Positions 35,971 through 44,260 of a DNA stretch of 64,000 nt are shown piece after piece. The first letter of the stretch is position 1. Every line of letters starts with the position of its first letter. Source of the stretch: JANQOH01 sp965214495 (lineage in GTDB: Bacteria; Pseudomonadota; Alphaproteobacteria; UBA7887); contig OZ243958.1 in assembly GCA_965214495.1 (NCBI GenBank), positions 2,418,001 to 2,482,000 of the forward strand, written 5' to 3'. The notes under the pieces are model-generated. The model was not told the DNA's origin. It saw only the letters and a list, made by a program, of their open reading frames with translations, and did not search any database. The translations under genes and the position numbers were made by a program.

Positions 35971-36089
35971 ACCGAGTCTTCCGGAGCGGGATTCACCGCC
36001 TCGTCCTGGGCGAAGACCGCCCCCGCTGCCGCTACCGCCACGCCGAACACCGCATACCCGGCCAAGCCGGAAACCGTTCGCCTGTTCAT
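34275..36089 (-). CDS. Secreted MORN-repeat protein, 24 repeats in two copies of 12
   Basis: 604 aa. The N-terminus is a signal peptide (MNRRTVSGLAGYAVFGVAVAAAGAVFAQ). The rest is MORN repeats of about 23 residues with the core YEGxFxxGxxHGxGxxxxxxG. Twelve repeats run from ITFPSGSVYEGEL to WTYPDGLTIEGEL, then the sequence restarts with TPDALQRGKITLPSGSVYEGEL and runs through another twelve to WTYPDGHVIEGEF. The two halves correspond one to one with a constant offset of 288 residues. Bacterial MORN proteins are mostly of unknown role; this one is probably periplasmic or on the surface. ATG 36089 is used because it gives the signal peptide directly. Confidence 0.85.
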   Translation of the reverse strand: MNRRTVSGLAGYAVFGVAVAAAGAVFAQDEAVNPAPEDSVITPDSLQRGRITFPSGSVYEGELRAGRMHGQGRIAYANGSVYEGDFRDDAITGNGVFVYPNGDRYEGALVDGERHGIGVFRFADGGTYEGAFEKGGMHGDGVLTFADGAVYRGSFSAGLREGEGTLMFPNGDRYVGGFRGGEMEGPGRLEHAEGHVYEGDFVAGRRHGAGRFAMANGDVYEGGYEGGRRHGAGSYTQANGVKYVGAYRAGQRHGHGVIEYPDGGRFEGGFENDVQHGPGVLTYQSGARMEAAWTAGAPAGAVVWTYPDGLTIEGELPATPDSGAGGAPVTPDALQRGKITLPSGSVYEGELHEGGMHGQGRIAYANGSTYEGGFRDGAITGSGVFAYPNGDIYEGMMVDGERHGDGVIRFADGGEYAGAFENGQMHGKGVLAFASGAVYQGDFVAGKRGGQGALTFPNGDKYVGAFRDGEMGGQGRFEYADGHVYEGGFVAGQRHGAGRFAMANGDVYEGGYRNGRRHGQGSYTQADGVKYVGAYSDGKRQGSGAIEYPDGSRFEGAFENDVQHGPGVLTYADGTRMEATWEAGAPTGSAVWTYPDGHVIEGEF

Positions 36090-36258
36090 TTTCGGTTCGT
36101 CGTCCTCTGTTCGCCCGACCTTCGACCGCACTCGCGGGGGATTCTAGCAGTCCCGGCGCGCCGATACCATCGTATCGGAGAACGCTCCCGAGAATCCGAA
36201 CTCTCGATGAGATGATATGATGGCCCCGGCACAACGCCGTCGCGACACGGAGCCGCCC

Positions 36259-36786
36259 ATGTCACTCAAGTCGCTGATCAGGACCATCCCGGACTATCCG
36301 CGCGCCGGAATCATGTTCCGCGACATCACCACGCTGCTCGCCGACCCGCGCGGCTTTCGCACCACCGTCAACGATCTCGTCAACCGCTACACCGGCACGG
36401 GAATCGACAAGATTGCGGGAATCGAGGCGCGGGGCTTCATTTTCGGCGCGCCGCTCGCCCATCAGCTCGGCGTCGGCTTCGTGCCGGTGCGCAAGCAGGG
36501 CAAGCTACCGGGCGACACGATCGAGCATCACTACGACCTCGAATACGGTACCGACACCATCGAGATGCACACCGACGGCGTCTCCACCGGCGATCGGGTG
36601 CTGCTGGTGGACGATCTGATCGCCACCGGCGGCACCGCCGCTGCCGCGGCGGCGCTGATCGAGAAATCGGGCGGCACGATCGTCGAATGCTGCTTCATCG
36701 TCGATTTGCCCGACGCGGGAGGCCGCACCCGGCTCGAAAGGGACGGCCATACCGTTCATGCGCTGCTCGCATTCGAAGGCGAGTGA
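36259..36786 (+). CDS. apt: Adenine phosphoribosyltransferase
   Basis: Salvages adenine to AMP with PRPP. 175 aa, normal length. Seen: SLIRTIPDYPRAGIMFRDITTLL, AGIEARGFIFGAPLAHQLGVGFVPVRKQGKLP, and the PRPP loop VLLVDDLIATGGTAAAA. A GGAG site lies eight bases before ATG 36259. Divergent from the MORN gene and convergent with phoB. Confidence 0.96.
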   Translation: MSLKSLIRTIPDYPRAGIMFRDITTLLADPRGFRTTVNDLVNRYTGTGIDKIAGIEARGFIFGAPLAHQLGVGFVPVRKQGKLPGDTIEHHYDLEYGTDTIEMHTDGVSTGDRVLLVDDLIATGGTAAAAAALIEKSGGTIVECCFIVDLPDAGGRTRLERDGHTVHALLAFEGE

Positions 36787-36813
36787 ACGCCGGCAAAGGC
36801 GATCCCGCGGCGT

Positions 36814-37530
36814 TCAGGACGGGGGACCGGCCGCGGCGCCCGCGGTTTCCAGCGCGTAACCGGCCGAGCGCACCGTGCGAATGACGTCGGGCGCGCCGTT
36901 GTGGTTGATTGCCTTGCGCAAGCGCCGGATGTGAACGTCCACCGTGCGCGGCTCGACGCAGATATCGCGGCCCCAAACCGAATCGAGCAATTGCCCGCGG
37001 CTGAATACGCGACGTGGATGCTCCATGAAATGGCGGAGCAGGCGGAACTCGGTCGGCCCCAGATGCACCATGCGGTCGCCGCGATAGACCCGCCAGGTTT
37101 CGAGGTCCATCGTGATGTCGTCGTGAGTCAGCCGACTTTCGTCGAGCGCCGGGCGGGTTCGCCGCAACACCGCGCGCACGCGGGCGATCAACTCGCCGGG
37201 TGAAAAGGGTTTCGGAACGTAGTCGTCGGCACCGCTGTCGAGACCGCGCACCCGGTCTTCCTCCTCGGCGCGAGCGGTCAGCATGATGACCGGCAGCGTT
37301 TTCGTTGCCGGCGCACGGCGCACGGCGCGACAGACTTCAAGACCCGATACCGAAGGCAGCATCCAGTCGAGGATGACCAGATCGTAGCTGTGCTCCCCGA
37401 TCATGATCAGCGCTTCCTCGCCGTCGCCGGTCTCGCTCACCGCGAAGCCCGCGCGCTCGAGGTTGTAGCGCAGCATGATCGTGATGTCCTTCTCGTCCTC
37501 GACCAGAAGAATCGACGGCCGCGTCCTCAT
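36814..37530 (-). CDS. phoB: Phosphate regulon response regulator PhoB
   Basis: OmpR-class regulator, 238 aa. Receiver domain: phospho-acceptor in LVILDWMLPSVSG, acidic pair VEDEKD, Lys in YVPKPFSPGEL. C-terminal winged helix: LGPTEFRLLRHFMEHPRRVFSRGQLLDSVWG and RTVDVHIRRLRKAI. Activated by PhoR when phosphate is scarce. Its ATG overlaps the phoU stop by four bases (ATGA). Confidence 0.95.
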   Translation of the reverse strand: MRTRPSILLVEDEKDITIMLRYNLERAGFAVSETGDGEEALIMIGEHSYDLVILDWMLPSVSGLEVCRAVRRAPATKTLPVIMLTARAEEEDRVRGLDSGADDYVPKPFSPGELIARVRAVLRRTRPALDESRLTHDDITMDLETWRVYRGDRMVHLGPTEFRLLRHFMEHPRRVFSRGQLLDSVWGRDICVEPRTVDVHIRRLRKAINHNGAPDVIRTVRSAGYALETAGAAAGPPS

Positions 37531-38249
37531 CGGTCCGGCCCGGCGTCGCCCGCGAATGTCGCGGTATCGTCCGATTTCAGCCGCTCGCCGATGCCGCGCT
37601 CACCGGTTTCGCGGAAGCGGATGACTTCCGAAACGTTGGTGGCGTGATCGGCGATGCGTTCGAGGTTCTTGGCCGCAAACAGCAGATGCGTGCACGGCGT
37701 GATATTGCGCGGGTCTTCCATCATGTGGGTCAGCAACTGCCTGAACAGGCTGTTGTAGATGTCGTCGATCTCATGGTCGCTCTGCCACACCCGCTCGGCC
37801 TTGTCCACGTCCAGTTCGACATAGGCGTCGAGCACGTCCTTGACCATCGCCTGCACGCGCGCCGCCATGCTGGGAATGACCCAAAGGGAATCGAGCTCCC
37901 GGGTCCGGGCCAGCGCGATCGATCTCTTGGCGATGTTGGCGGCGAGATCGCCCATGCGTTCGAGGTCGCCGGCGACACGCAGCGCGCCGACGATCCCGCG
38001 CAGATCGATCGCCATCGGCTGACGCAGCGCCAGCATCCGGGTCGCGAGCCTCTCGACGTCGCGCTCGAGGGTGTCGATCGCCGCGTCGCCATCGACGACG
38101 CGCTGGCCAAGATCGCTGTCGCGCGAGACCATGGCGCGGGTTGCCGAGGCGATCTGGCTCTCGACCATACCGCCCATTTGCAGCACCAGATTGGTGAGCT
38201 GCCTGAGTTCCTCGTCATAGGATTGAACCGTGTGTTCCGCTTCCGCCAT
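37527..38249 (-). CDS. phoU: Phosphate signalling protein PhoU
   Basis: Two PhoU helical-bundle repeats in 240 aa, with the metal-binding signatures DLERMGDLAANIAKR and NLERIADHATNVSEVI. It links PstSCAB transport state to PhoR/PhoB. It lies between pstB and phoB in the same direction and overlaps phoB by four bases. Confidence 0.95.
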   Translation of the reverse strand: MAEAEHTVQSYDEELRQLTNLVLQMGGMVESQIASATRAMVSRDSDLGQRVVDGDAAIDTLERDVERLATRMLALRQPMAIDLRGIVGALRVAGDLERMGDLAANIAKRSIALARTRELDSLWVIPSMAARVQAMVKDVLDAYVELDVDKAERVWQSDHEIDDIYNSLFRQLLTHMMEDPRNITPCTHLLFAAKNLERIADHATNVSEVIRFRETGERGIGERLKSDDTATFAGDAGPDR

Positions 38250-38276
38250 GCGATCGACCTTCCCCGGTGCTTGCCG

Positions 38277-39056
38277 CTAACCGAAGCGCCCGGTGATGTA
38301 GTCCTGTGTGCGTTGCTCTTGCGGGTTGGTGAAGATCATCTCGGTGTTGTCGTATTCGACAAGTTCCCCGAGATGGAAAAACGCCGTGCGCTGCGACACC
38401 CGCGCCGCCTGCTGCATGTTGTGGGTGACGATGATGATGGTGTAGTGCGACCGCAGTTCGTCGATCAGCTCTTCGATCCGCGCGGTGGCGATCGGATCGA
38501 GCGCCGAACACGGTTCGTCCATCAGGATCACTTCCGGGTCGATCGCGATGGCGCGGGCGATGCACAGACGCTGCTGCTGGCCGCCCGAAATGCCCGTGCC
38601 CGGCTGGTCGAGCCGGTCGCTGACTTCCTCCCACAAACCGGCGCGGCACAGGCTGGTTTTCACGATCTCGTCCAGTTCGGCGCGATTGTCGCCGATGCCG
38701 TGGATCCTCGGGCCATAGGCAACGTTCTCGTAGATCGATTTGGGGAACGGGTTGGGCTTCTGGAACACCATCCCCACCCGCGTGCGCAGACGCACGACAT
38801 CGACGTCGCGCGCGTAAATGTCCGCGCCGTCCAGGAGGATCTTTCCCGTCACCCGGCAGTTGCCGATGGTGTCGTTCATCCGGTTCAGACAGCGCAGAAA
38901 GGTGGATTTGCCGCAGCCGGAGGGGCCTATGAAAGCGGTGACCCGGTTCTCGAGGACGTCGATGCCCACGTCCCTGATCGCATGGGTATCGCCGTAACGG
39001 ACGTCCACGCCACGCGCGACGATCTTGGTCCCGGGCGTGGATTCGTCGGTCGCCAT
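38277..39056 (-). CDS. pstB: Phosphate ABC transporter ATP-binding protein PstB
   Basis: 259 aa. Walker A GPSGCGKST, Q-loop region GMVFQKPNPFPKSIYENV, signature ISGGQQQRLCIARAIA, Walker B VILMDEPCSALDP, and the switch His in VTHNMQQAARVS. ATG 39056 begins two bases after the pstA stop; a GTG at 39065 is possible. Confidence 0.96.
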   Translation of the reverse strand: MATDESTPGTKIVARGVDVRYGDTHAIRDVGIDVLENRVTAFIGPSGCGKSTFLRCLNRMNDTIGNCRVTGKILLDGADIYARDVDVVRLRTRVGMVFQKPNPFPKSIYENVAYGPRIHGIGDNRAELDEIVKTSLCRAGLWEEVSDRLDQPGTGISGGQQQRLCIARAIAIDPEVILMDEPCSALDPIATARIEELIDELRSHYTIIIVTHNMQQAARVSQRTAFFHLGELVEYDNTEMIFTNPQEQRTQDYITGRFG

Positions 39057-39058
39057 GC

Positions 39059-40369
39059 CTACCACCGTCGTTCGAATCGTTTGCGCAGCCAGACCGCGGT
39101 CGCGTTCATGCAGATGAGAAAGCCGAGCAGCACCATGATCGCCGCCGCCGTGCGTTCGGCGAAAGCGCGTTCGGGACTATCGGCCCAGATGAATATCTGC
39201 ACCGGCAGCACGGTTGCAGGATCGAGCGGTCCTGCGGGCGCGTCGGCGATGAAGGCGACCATGCCGATCATCAACAGGGGTGCGGTCTCGCCGAGCGCCT
39301 GCGCGGCGCCGATGATCGAACCTGTCAGCACTCCCGGCAGCGCCAGCGGCAACACGTGGTGCCGCACGACCTGCATGTCGGACGCACCGACCCCGAGCGC
39401 GGCTTCGCGGATCGACGGAGGCACGGCCCGCAGCGCCGCGCGCGTCGCGATGACGACCGTCGGCAGAGTCATCAGCGCCAGCACGATACCGCCGACCAGC
39501 GGCGCCGAACGCGGCATCCCGAAGAAGTTGAGGAACACCGCCAGGCCGAGCAGGCCGAATACGATCGACGGTACCGCCGCCAGATTGTTGATGTTGACCT
39601 CGATCAGGTCGGTCCAGCGGTTCTTCGGCGCGAACTCCTCAAGATAAATCGACGCGAGCACACCGACCGGCACGCTGATCAACAGGCAGATGAAGAGGGT
39701 CCAGAACGACCCGACCACCGCGCCCCACACGCCGGCCAGTTCGGGTTCGCGCGAATCCGCGGCTGTGAAGAAGCGGGTGTTGAACCGTTTCACGATCCGC
39801 CCCTCCGCCGCCAGCGCGTCGATCCACGCCAATTGCCGATCGCCGATCGGGCGCAGGGCTTCGTCGATGTCGCGCGAGAATTTCCCCTTGATCAGCATGT
39901 CGACGTCGTCGGAGGCGAGCAATTCCACCTCGCGCGTCGTGCCGATGAGAGACGGGTCCGCGAGCACCATGTCGCGAAGTTGCAGATCGACGCCGGAACT
40001 CATCAGGCGGCTCAGCGCGCGCCTGTCGCGCCTCCCCGCGACCTCGGGAAAGCGCTCGTAGAGCGCCGCCCTCGCGAGGCCTGTGAAATTCGCCTTGCGG
40101 ATCGCCGCCGGGTCGCCGCGGCCTTCGGGGTCGATGACGGCGCGGTCGAAGGCGATCGGCAGGGCGATCATGCTCTGCTGGAAAGCGCTGTATCCCTTGC
40201 CGACAATGCTTCCCAGCAACACCACCAGCATCGCCACCGCGGCAACGATCGCCAACACGCCGAGGGCGCGGAACCGCCTTTCGGATGCGTGGCGCCGCCG
40301 CAGACGCACATCCTCAGCACCGCCGCCGCCGGCGGCGAGATCGCCGAGCCGTTCCACCGTTTCAGCCAT
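39059..40369 (-). CDS. pstA: Phosphate ABC transporter permease PstA
   Basis: 436 aa, longer than the ~300 of enterobacterial PstA because of an N-terminal periplasmic extension of the DUF3333 type (RAVIDPEGRGDPAAIRKANFTGL), usual in Alphaproteobacteria. The C-terminal half carries the MetI-type permease helices and the EAA loop (EAALGVGASDMQVVRHHVLPLALPGVLTG). ATG 40369 shares a base with the pstC stop; GTG 40372 is an alternative start. Confidence 0.94.
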   Translation of the reverse strand: MAETVERLGDLAAGGGGAEDVRLRRRHASERRFRALGVLAIVAAVAMLVVLLGSIVGKGYSAFQQSMIALPIAFDRAVIDPEGRGDPAAIRKANFTGLARAALYERFPEVAGRRDRRALSRLMSSGVDLQLRDMVLADPSLIGTTREVELLASDDVDMLIKGKFSRDIDEALRPIGDRQLAWIDALAAEGRIVKRFNTRFFTAADSREPELAGVWGAVVGSFWTLFICLLISVPVGVLASIYLEEFAPKNRWTDLIEVNINNLAAVPSIVFGLLGLAVFLNFFGMPRSAPLVGGIVLALMTLPTVVIATRAALRAVPPSIREAALGVGASDMQVVRHHVLPLALPGVLTGSIIGAAQALGETAPLLMIGMVAFIADAPAGPLDPATVLPVQIFIWADSPERAFAERTAAAIMVLLGFLICMNATAVWLRKRFERRW

Positions 40370-41730
40370 CACTCATAGATCTCGCGATAGCGCCGCACCA
40401 CCCGCAGCGCGACGACGTTCAGCGCCAACGTGACGAGGAACAGGGTCAGACCGAGGGCGAAGGCGGCGAGAGTTTTAGCGCTGTCGAATTCCTGGTCGCC
40501 GATCAGCAGCGTGACGATCTGCACCGTGACCGTGGTCACCGCTTCCAGCGGGTTCGCGGTCAGGTTGGCCGCGAGACCGGCGGCCATCACCACGATCATG
40601 GTTTCGCCGATCGCCCGCGAGACCGCGAGCAGAACGGCGGCGACGATGCCCGGCAGCGCCGCCGCCAGCACCACCCGGCGCACGGTTTCCGACCGTGTGG
40701 CGCCCAGAGCGTAGGAACCGTCGCGCAAGGTCTGGGGAACTGCGTTGATCACGTCATCGGACAGCGACGAGATGAAGGGAATGATCATGATCCCCATGAC
40801 GAGGCCGGCCGCCAGCGCGCTTTCCGAATCCACCGGCAGTCCGAACCCCTCGCCGAGGCCGCGCAGAAACGGCGCCACGGTGATGGCGGCGAAGAAGCCG
40901 TACACCACCGTCGGCACGCCGGCCAGGATTTCGAGGGTAGGCTTGACCGCGGCGCGCAGCCGGGCGCCGGCATATTCCGACAGATACACCGCCGACATAA
41001 GGCCGATCGGCACCGCCACCAGCATAGCGATGAAAGTGATCAGCAAGGTGCCGGCGAACAGCGGAATGGCGCCGAAACTGCCCGAAGCGCCGACCTGGTC
41101 GGAACGTATCGCCGTCTGCGGGCTCCATTTCAGGCCGAACAGGAACTCGTCGAACGGGACTTTCGCGAAGAAACGGATCGACTCGAAGGTCAGCGACAGA
41201 ACGATGCCGAGCGTGGTCAGGATGGCCATGGTCGAGCAAACGACGAGCAACGCCTTCATCACGCGCTCGACGCGAAGGCGGGCGCGCAACCTCGGGACGA
41301 CCTGACGGCGCGCATATTCCAGCCCGAGGATCGCGGCCGCGATAGCGACAGCGGCGAGTGCCGCGTCACCCAGGGTGCGGTAGCGCCGGAGCTGCTCCGC
41401 CGCAGCCACGATCGCCGGGTCGTGGCTCAGTAACACTGTACCGCCGGCGGCGAGGTTGCGAACGTCGTTCATCAGCAGGCCGAACCGATCGGCCGGCAGG
41501 TTGTCGGCGACCAGCGCCTCGACCACGAGCGGTTGCGCGACCAGCCACACCGCGACGACGATCAGGCTCGGGAGTCCGCACCACAGCGCGACGTAGCCGC
41601 CGTAGTGGCTCGGCAGCGAGTGCAGGTCGCGGAGCTTGCCGCCCACCGCCGCCGCCGACCTGCGGCGACCGGTCGCATAGCCGATCGCCGCGAGAGCGGC
41701 GATGACCGCGAGGAGGACGGTGAGCGGCAC
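40369..41730 (-). CDS. pstC: Phosphate ABC transporter permease PstC
   Basis: 453 aa with an extended N-terminus containing two membrane segments and a soluble part, then the MetI-type core: GAIPLFAGTLLITFIAMLVAVPIGLMSAVYLSEYA, IPTVVYGFFA-like segment, and the EAA loop near SYALGATRSETVRRVVLAAALPGIV. GTG start. It lies between pstS and pstA. Confidence 0.94.
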   Translation of the reverse strand: MPLTVLLAVIAALAAIGYATGRRRSAAAVGGKLRDLHSLPSHYGGYVALWCGLPSLIVVAVWLVAQPLVVEALVADNLPADRFGLLMNDVRNLAAGGTVLLSHDPAIVAAAEQLRRYRTLGDAALAAVAIAAAILGLEYARRQVVPRLRARLRVERVMKALLVVCSTMAILTTLGIVLSLTFESIRFFAKVPFDEFLFGLKWSPQTAIRSDQVGASGSFGAIPLFAGTLLITFIAMLVAVPIGLMSAVYLSEYAGARLRAAVKPTLEILAGVPTVVYGFFAAITVAPFLRGLGEGFGLPVDSESALAAGLVMGIMIIPFISSLSDDVINAVPQTLRDGSYALGATRSETVRRVVLAAALPGIVAAVLLAVSRAIGETMIVVMAAGLAANLTANPLEAVTTVTVQIVTLLIGDQEFDSAKTLAAFALGLTLFLVTLALNVVALRVVRRYREIYE

Positions 41731-41753
41731 GGCTCCGGTTCGCCGTCAGCCCG

Positions 41754-42788
41754 TTACATCGACAGTGGCGCGAGTTCGAGCGCCCGGGCGCGGACCTCGG
41801 CACGCTCGTCGTCGGGTAACGAGATCAGCCCCTTGTCGGCCAGATAACCCTCCGGCCCCCAGGCTCGTTCGCTGGTGAACTCGTCGACGAATTCGACCAT
41901 GCCGGGGATCACGCCGACATGGGCGCTCTTGACGTAGAAATAGAGCGACCGCGAGACCGGATAGCTGGCGTCCGAGATCGATTCGAAGATCGGCTCGACC
42001 CCGGCGACGAGGCTGCCTTGAACGCTGTCGGCGCTCTGATCCAGGAAACTGAAGCCGAAAACGCCGAAGGCGTCAGGGTTGGCGACCAATTTCTGAACGA
42101 TCAGCACGTCGTTCTCGCCTGCCTCGACCCAGGCGCCGTCTTCACGGACGGCATGGCACACCGCCTTGTAGCGCTTCTTGTCGTCCTTCTTCATCGCCTC
42201 GAGCGCAGGGAAAGTTTTGCAGCCGCCCTCGAGCGCGAGTTCGGCGAAGGCGTCGCGGGTGCCCGAGGTGGGCGGCGGGCCGAGTACCTCGATCGCCACG
42301 TCGGGCAACGCCGGATCGATCTCGTTCCAGCGCGTATAGGGGTTCGGGACCAGCGCCGCTCCGTCGTCGGTCGGCACGTCCTTGGCGAGAGCCAGGAACA
42401 ACTGGCGCAAGGTCAGTTCGATTCGCGGCGCGGCGCGCGAATTGGCGACGACAATGCCGTCGAAACCGATCTTCACCTCGATGATATCGGTCACGCCGTT
42501 ACTCGCGCACAGATCGATTTCCGACTGCTTGATGCGGCGCGAAGCGTTGGTCATGTCCGGGAGACCGACGCCGAGGCCGGCGCAGAACAGCTTGAGGCCG
42601 CCGCCCGAACCCGTGCTCTCGACGACCGGGGTCTGGAAGTCGGTCGTCTTGCCGAACTGCTCGGCAACCGCGGTGGAAAACGGAAAGACGGTCGAGGAGC
42701 CGACGATACGAATCCGATCGCGCGCCTCGGCCGCTGTCGCCACCGCGAGCGCCACGGCGCCGGCAAGGGCGAATGCTTCGAATTTCAC
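41754..42788 (-). CDS. pstS: Periplasmic phosphate-binding protein PstS
   Basis: 344 aa with a signal peptide (KFEAFALAGAVALAVATAAEA). Phosphate-contact segments: GSSTVFPFSTAVAEQFG, ESTGSGGGLKLFC, TNASRRIKQSE, and the TSGTRDAF loop. GTG 42788 follows a good ribosome-binding site (aggagacaggcta). It lies 82 bases after phoR; I looked for a Pho box in that gap and found no convincing one. Confidence 0.95.
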   Translation of the reverse strand: MKFEAFALAGAVALAVATAAEARDRIRIVGSSTVFPFSTAVAEQFGKTTDFQTPVVESTGSGGGLKLFCAGLGVGLPDMTNASRRIKQSEIDLCASNGVTDIIEVKIGFDGIVVANSRAAPRIELTLRQLFLALAKDVPTDDGAALVPNPYTRWNEIDPALPDVAIEVLGPPPTSGTRDAFAELALEGGCKTFPALEAMKKDDKKRYKAVCHAVREDGAWVEAGENDVLIVQKLVANPDAFGVFGFSFLDQSADSVQGSLVAGVEPIFESISDASYPVSRSLYFYVKSAHVGVIPGMVEFVDEFTSERAWGPEGYLADKGLISLPDDERAEVRARALELAPLSM

Positions 42789-42870
42789 TAGCCTGTCTCC
42801 TGTGATCGGTGTCCCGCAACGGCGGCCGCCTTCCGGGCCGCGCGAACCCGATACACGGACAAGGTTACAG

Positions 42871-44175
42871 TTACGTGTCCGCGACCGATGCACCGGCGCG
42901 TTTCAGTCGAACGCCGAAACGGCTTCCCACGCCGGGGGTGCTGTCGATGTCGAGCCTTCCCCGGTGGCGTTGGACGATATGCTTGACGATGGCGAGGCCG
43001 AGCCCGGTACCGCCGAGATGGTTCGAACGCGCCTTGTCCACCCGATAGAAGCGTTCGGTGAGGCGCGGCAGGTGCTCGGCGGGAATGCCGGGGCCCTCGT
43101 CGGAAACCGTGACCGCGACCGTTTCGGCATTCGCCGCCGCCTCGACGCGCACCGTCGCGTCCGCGTTACCGTATTTGATCGCATTGTCGATCAGGTTCTG
43201 AAAGACGAGGCCGAGTTCGTCCGCGTCTCCGACCACCGGCGGCAGCGCGTCGGCGACCGCAATCTCGATGCGCACGTTGCGCGTCTTCGCCTGCCAGGCG
43301 AGCGCCTCGGCCGCCCGAGAAACGACCGGTCCGGGAGCGACGGCGCCGGAGGGTGCGGTGTGCTCGCTGCGCTCGATTCGCGACAGGCTGAGCAGGTCGT
43401 CGACGAGGCGGCCGATCCGCGCCGCATGGTCCTGCATCATGGCGAGGAATTCGCCGCGCATCGCATCGTCGTCGCGAGCCGGCCCTTGCAGCGTTTCGAT
43501 CGCGCCCACCAGAGTGGTTAGCGGCGTGCGGATCTCGTGGCTGGCGTTGGCGACGAACTCGGCGCGCAAGCGCTCGTCGCGCTCCTGGCGTGTGACGTCG
43601 CGGAGCGCCAGAACGATGCGCGTCCCGTCCGCACCGAAGCCTTCGATCGGATGAAGCCGGGCGGCATAGACAAGACAGCCCGGCGGCTCCCCTCCGATCT
43701 CGAACCGCGTCGAAAGCGGACCTTCGAGAGCCCGATCGGCGGCGGCGAGCAGCGGCGGTGCGCGAATCGCCGCCGCGAGCGGACGCCCGGCGAGGCCCGG
43801 ACCGAACGCCGCCTCGGCGCCGCGATTGGCGAACACCACCGCGCGCCCCTCGTCGAGCAACAGCAACGGATCGGGCAGGGCATGAAGCACTGCCTCCTGT
43901 GTCGTGACCGCGCCCTCCATGCGTTCGTGACGACCGTGCCACTCACGGTCGAGGACCGCGAGAGCCTGGTTCAACGGTTTGTCCAGACCGGTCAGCGCGG
44001 CCGCGAGAGATCGCGGCGCCCGGCTTTCGTGGCCGCCGGCGGCCATCCGCGACGACCGCGCGGCCGCTCTGTCGGCGGCTGTCGCCACCAGCCACGATCC
44101 CGCGACGACCGGGATCAGCACGGCCAGCCAGACTGCGGTCGCCGCCGCTGCGTTCATCGCCCCCGCCAACGCCAA
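42871..44175 (-). CDS. phoR: Phosphate regulon sensor kinase PhoR
   Basis: 434 aa. An N-terminal hydrophobic hairpin (TAVWLAVLIPVVAGSWLVATAA), a PAS-like domain (VLHALPDPLLLLDEGRAVVFANRGAEAAFG), the H-box FVANASHEIRTPLTTLVGAIETLQG, and the ATPase boxes NLIDNAIKYGN, VSDEGPGIP, GGTGLGLAIVKHIVQRHRG. The start is a TTG (44175) just after the malic-enzyme stop; the true start is uncertain because the preceding codons in the same frame are also hydrophobic. First gene of the pho-pst run. Confidence 0.92.
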   Translation of the reverse strand: MALAGAMNAAAATAVWLAVLIPVVAGSWLVATAADRAAARSSRMAAGGHESRAPRSLAAALTGLDKPLNQALAVLDREWHGRHERMEGAVTTQEAVLHALPDPLLLLDEGRAVVFANRGAEAAFGPGLAGRPLAAAIRAPPLLAAADRALEGPLSTRFEIGGEPPGCLVYAARLHPIEGFGADGTRIVLALRDVTRQERDERLRAEFVANASHEIRTPLTTLVGAIETLQGPARDDDAMRGEFLAMMQDHAARIGRLVDDLLSLSRIERSEHTAPSGAVAPGPVVSRAAEALAWQAKTRNVRIEIAVADALPPVVGDADELGLVFQNLIDNAIKYGNADATVRVEAAANAETVAVTVSDEGPGIPAEHLPRLTERFYRVDKARSNHLGGTGLGLAIVKHIVQRHRGRLDIDSTPGVGSRFGVRLKRAGASVADT

Positions 44176-44260
44176 CCCGGCGAGGACGAGCGTGGCGGGA
44201 AACGCGACCGCCGCAGCGGCGCGGGCGCAGCGCGCACCGCGCCCGGGCGGTGTCGCGGGA

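Noticed and set aside
33966..36215. 749-aa open frame on the plus strand
   Set aside because: It is antisense to cas3 and the MORN gene; its repeats are the reverse complement of the MORN repeats.
37644..39647. 667-aa open frame on the plus strand
   Set aside because: Antisense to phoU, pstB and pstA.
42789..42872. Pho box before pstS
   Set aside because: ctgtaac occurs once near the phoR stop but no second half-site at the right spacing follows.
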